A stretch of DNA of 64,000 bases from NCBI RefSeq assembly GCF_014640075.1, contig NZ_BMGG01000011.1:186432-250431 (forward strand). The letters run 5' to 3'. Source of the DNA: Chelatococcus reniformis (GTDB lineage Bacteria; Pseudomonadota; Alphaproteobacteria; Rhizobiales; Beijerinckiaceae). This document shows positions 61,803-64,000 of the stretch, one piece after another. The position numbers and the translations under genes were made by a program. The notes under the pieces are model-generated. The model had not been told where the DNA came from, made no database searches, and worked only from the letters and a program-made list of their open reading frames with translations. The stretch's first letter is position 1. Every line of letters begins with the position of its first letter.

Positions 61803-62299
61803 GCGCGCCGTCCCTTGCGCGCCCGTGCCTTCAGGCCCTCGAGGACCTTGTGGGTCTCCATGCAGGCATCGCGCGCCTCCGGGATCATGTCCTCGGCCTC
61901 GACCGCCGAGACGGCGCCGTCGCGCATGGCAACGCCCATCTTGAACAGAAGCTCGCCGACATCGCGCATGACGGGCGCGGCTCCGTCGTGCAGCGTCTGC
62001 AACGGCTGGTCGATCGCCTCCTTAGGGATGGCGACATAGCCGAGCGCGTCGGCATAGGCGTGAAGGAAAGCCGGCGCACCGCCGGCGGCCACCGTCGCGG
62101 CCTCGACCTCGTAGAGGACGTCTGCCGGAGGGTAAGCCGTCTCATGAACCAGGCCGTAGCGCGACAGCAGCGCCGGCCCGACGCGGGTGATGCCAGCGCG
62201 ATCGACGGCGGTCCCGCCTCCAAGGGCGTTCAGCAGCTCGCGCCAGGCGGCCTTGAACTGCGAGAAGGGCAAGGTGCGCCCACGGTCCTCGACGTTCAT
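61799..62299 (-). CDS. Uncharacterised early phage protein, possibly CII-like
   Basis: This 166-residue helical protein has LPFSQFKAAWRELLNALGG, VGPALLSRYGLVHETAYPPA and GDVGELLFKMG-like RDVGELLFKMGVAMRDG. Its position below Cro-like and above GcrA-like genes, and its length, suggest a phage regulatory protein of the CII type, but the HTH is not clear. Confidence 0.6.
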   Translation of the reverse strand: MNVEDRGRTLPFSQFKAAWRELLNALGGGTAVDRAGITRVGPALLSRYGLVHETAYPPADVLYEVEAATVAAGGAPAFLHAYADALGYVAIPKEAIDQPLQTLHDGAAPVMRDVGELLFKMGVAMRDGAVSAVEAEDMIPEARDACMETHKVLEGLKARARKGRRA

Positions 62300-62364
62300 T
62301 CCCTGTTCCCTTTTCGATTTGAGATGACGCACCGCACCATTCGGCGGCATGTTCTCGACGCGAC

Positions 62365-62496
62365 CTAAGCCGTGGGGCCGCGCAGCAGCCGGCGCCCGCC
62401 GGCGAATAGGAAGCTGGTGATCAGGAGAGCGCCGAACGCGCAGACAAGCGCGCGCAGCTCGGGCTCGCGCAGGACGGCGAGGAGGACCGGCAGCAT
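62365..62496 (-). CDS. 43-residue membrane protein
   Basis: This small ORF (MLPVLLAVLREPELRALVCA, then FGALLITSFLFAGGRRLLRG) has one or two hydrophobic stretches. Its start shares a base with the Cro-like gene's stop (TGATG), so it is coupled to it. Confidence 0.58.
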   Translation of the reverse strand: MLPVLLAVLREPELRALVCAFGALLITSFLFAGGRRLLRGPTA

Positions 62497-62735
62497 CAGG
62501 CGGCCTCCGGCGAGGGAAGCTTGCCGCGCGACCGCGCAAACATGACCGCCAAGGATTCGTACGTGATCGCCTCGACGCCGAGCTTCTCAGCCTCCGAAAC
62601 AACCGTGGGCCAATACTCGGCGGGGATGGAGTTGCGCGCCTTCATCGTGCGCGCATGACTGTCGGGCACGCCTACCGCAGCCCCGAACTTCACCGGGCCG
62701 CCAAGCGCATCGATCACTTCGGCAAACGAGTTCAT
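62496..62735 (-). CDS. Cro-like early regulator
   Basis: This 79-residue protein opens MNSFAEVIDALGGPVKFGAA, then VGVPDSHARTMKARNSIPAE, an HTH like that of Cro-type proteins that pair with this repressor class. It is the first gene of the leftward early operon. Its promoter overlaps operator O1, and the expected start site lies almost at the ATG, so the mRNA may be leaderless. Confidence 0.72.
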   Translation of the reverse strand: MNSFAEVIDALGGPVKFGAAVGVPDSHARTMKARNSIPAEYWPTVVSEAEKLGVEAITYESLAVMFARSRGKLPSPEAA

Positions 62736-62740
62736 AGCAA

Positions 62741-62810
62741 ATCGCTACAACAAGTAGCGATTGCCGTCAACACGGCATGTAGCGATATCGTCGCTACAAT
62801 GCGTAGCATG
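62741..62810. promoter_or_regulatory. Operator array O1-O3 and divergent promoters
   Basis: O1 (62741-62761) is perfect: ATCGCTAC-N5-GTAGCGAT. O2 (62766-62786) keeps a perfect right half and O3 (62790-62810) a nearly perfect left half (GTCGCTAC). Centres are 24-25 bases apart, as in lambda OR. On the minus strand TTGACG, 17 bases, TAGCGA makes the Cro-gene promoter with O1 inside it. O3 reaches the repressor start codon. Confidence 0.85.
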
Positions 62811-63503
62811 GATGCCGACGACAAGCGCAGGGCCGAGCAGGGAAAGCGGTTAGCCGATGAGCGCCGCGCTGCTGGCTATCGATCCGCCCGCGAAGCCGCG
62901 TTGAAGCACGGCTGGCCGGAGAGCACCTACCGCGCGCACGAGAAGGGCACCCGCACTATCGGCCAGGACGATGCCGAACGGTACGGCCGTGCATTCAGCC
63001 CACCCCGTGGGCGGCAGATCGCACGTCAAATCTTGTTCGGCACGACGATCGAGCAGCTGGCCGACGATTTGCCGGAAGAGGTCCCGGTGGTCGGCAAGAT
63101 CGGCGCCGGCGGATCGATCGAGACGTCCGACGAACAGCTGATCGATCCCCTCTACGTGATCAAGACACCGTTCGCGGTCCCGCGCGATGCCATCGCGTTT
63201 GAGGTCGTGGGCGAAAGCATGTGGCCGCGCTACGACGCCGGAGACGTGATCATCTGCTACCGCCACAGCATCGATCCGGAAGCGATGGTCGGCTGGGAAG
63301 CCGCCGTCATGACGTCCGACGGAAACCGTTACCTGAAGCGCGTTCTACGCACACCGGAGCCGGGAAGGTATGACCTCGAGAGCCATAACGCTCCTCCTAT
63401 GCGCGCCATGCGATTGAGCTGGGTCAGCGCTGTCTCTGCCGTCGTTCGCGCATCCGAGGTTCATCGCCGCAAGGCACCCGTGCGATTGAAGCGCAGCGCC
63501 TGA
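62808..63503 (+). CDS. CI/LexA-like prophage repressor with S24 peptidase domain
   Basis: This 231-residue protein has an N-terminal DNA-binding part (RLADERRAAGYRSAREAALK, then HGWPESTYRAHEKG) and a C-terminal S24 domain (GESMWPRYDAGDVIICYRH, with the catalytic Ser in GESM; KRVLRTPEPG holds the partner Lys). It keeps the lysogen silent and may self-cleave on SOS induction. ATGs at 62799 and 62808 are both close to the predicted start site. Confidence 0.9.
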   Translation: MDADDKRRAEQGKRLADERRAAGYRSAREAALKHGWPESTYRAHEKGTRTIGQDDAERYGRAFSPPRGRQIARQILFGTTIEQLADDLPEEVPVVGKIGAGGSIETSDEQLIDPLYVIKTPFAVPRDAIAFEVVGESMWPRYDAGDVIICYRHSIDPEAMVGWEAAVMTSDGNRYLKRVLRTPEPGRYDLESHNAPPMRAMRLSWVSAVSAVVRASEVHRRKAPVRLKRSA

Positions 63504-63599
63504 AAGTAGCCGGCGCCCTTTGCGCCCGGCCTCGCGCGGATCGTAGGGCTCCTACCGTAGTGGTTATGTCTACGGTCCAGAACTAGCACCAACCGAACA

Positions 63600-63627
63600 C
63601 ATAAGCGCTCCCTTAAGGTCGCTTATG
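63600..63627. repeat. Inverted repeat downstream of the repressor
   Basis: CATAAGCG and CGCTTATG flank 12 bases. It lies about 100 bases past the repressor stop and may end its transcript, though no T-tract follows. The gap 63504-63766 holds no gene. Confidence 0.5.
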
Positions 63628-63693
63628 CAGGGCTCCCTTGCCGCGCGAGGCGCTTCGCTTTTGTGGCGACTCGCAAATGTCGTGTCAACGAAA

Positions 63694-63739
63694 ATCGCTA
63701 CACCATGTGTTGACATAAATCGCTACAAGGCGTAGCTAT
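63694..63739 (+). promoter_or_regulatory. Operators O4-O5 and rightward promoter
   Basis: O5 (63719-63739), AT-x-GCTAC-N5-GTAGC-x-AT, and O4 (63694-63714, left half perfect, right half degenerate) match O1-O3. TTGACA (63710-63715), 17 bases and TAGCTA (63733-63738) form a promoter with O5 in the spacer, laid out just like the Cro-gene promoter. It drives the gene at 63767. Confidence 0.82.
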
Positions 63740-63766
63740 TCCTTCAGTCGATCACTGGAGGCAGCC

Positions 63767-64000
63767 ATGCCGCTACCCCTCACCACCAATGTCCGGAGGC
63801 GCAACCGCTACCAGGAGTGCGTGCGCAGGGCCGAGAAGTTCGCCGGTCGCGCCCGCTACCTGTGGAAGCGCGGCGGGCGCGCCGGGCAGGACGTCCTGCT
63901 CAGCACCCTCTGCGCTGACGCCGCCTATTACCTGGGCGAGGCGGCGAAGGAGCGGCAGGGCGACGCTTGGCTAGCCGCGTTCGGCGGCATCGAGAACGCG
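63767..64000 (+). CDS. Repressor-controlled gene, N-terminal part (runs off the right edge)
   Basis: ATG 63767 follows CTGGAGGCAGCC. The 78 codons to the edge encode a basic helical start (NVRRRNRYQECVRRAEKFAG) and DVLLSTLCADAAYYLGEAAK. No family is recognised. As the first gene of a repressor-controlled rightward operon it is expected to be an early gene. Confidence 0.7.
   Translation, partial: MPLPLTTNVRRRNRYQECVRRAEKFAGRARYLWKRGGRAGQDVLLSTLCADAAYYLGEAAKERQGDAWLAAFGGIENA

Overview
The window is high-GC DNA from an alphaproteobacterium, most likely of the Hyphomicrobiales or a neighbouring order. The pointers are a GcrA-type regulator and GapR-like protein on the prophage, an HWE-family histidine kinase, an aa3-type cytochrome oxidase subunit IV gene, a ROSE-like leader on a small heat-shock gene, and an intergenic palindrome of a kind common in rhizobia.

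Positions 1-15,266 look like ordinary chromosome. They hold the start of a GntR-type regulator, a penicillin-acylase-family hydrolase, a branched-chain-type substrate-binding protein, a glutathione transferase, three copies of a 29-30-residue single-helix peptide that is easily overlooked, and a compact diffusible-signal-factor (DSF) quorum-sensing module. The module is a REC-PAS-GGDEF-EAL protein overlapping an RpfC-like hybrid kinase, facing an RpfF-like synthase across a shared terminator. Two broken regulators (a LuxR-type relic and a receiver-domain relic) and a two-hairpin repeat present in two copies lie in the gaps.

At 15,267-15,311 the minus strand carries only the 3' half of a tRNA-Lys(CTT) gene, the usual scar of site-specific integration. 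By its orientation the integrated DNA should extend to the right. The next 7 kb is accessory: an ATP-dependent DNA ligase, a zinc-ribbon/HTH pair, an unrecognised soluble protein overlapping a four-helix membrane protein, a small heat-shock protein with an RNA-thermometer-like leader, and an HWE kinase flanked by two paralogous coiled-coil genes with matching leaders.

From about 22,100 to the right edge lies a nearly complete prophage, probably of contractile-tailed phage type. Nearly all its genes are on the minus strand: lysis, tail fibres, Mu-like baseplate and tail, a lambda-like head and packaging module (gpW, portal, ClpP-capsid fusion, GpA terminase), then replication and early genes (ATPase, primase, methyltransferase fusion, RuvC-like nuclease, GapR-like and GcrA-like proteins). 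At the right end a Cro-like gene and an S24-type repressor diverge from an array of related operators, and a second operator pair controls a rightward gene that leaves the window. Plus-strand inserts within this region include a toxin-antitoxin pair, a cytochrome oxidase subunit IV gene, a YodC-like gene and an unrecognised membrane protein. Small genes absent from length-filtered calls are listed wherever ribosome-binding sites or ATGA overlaps support them.
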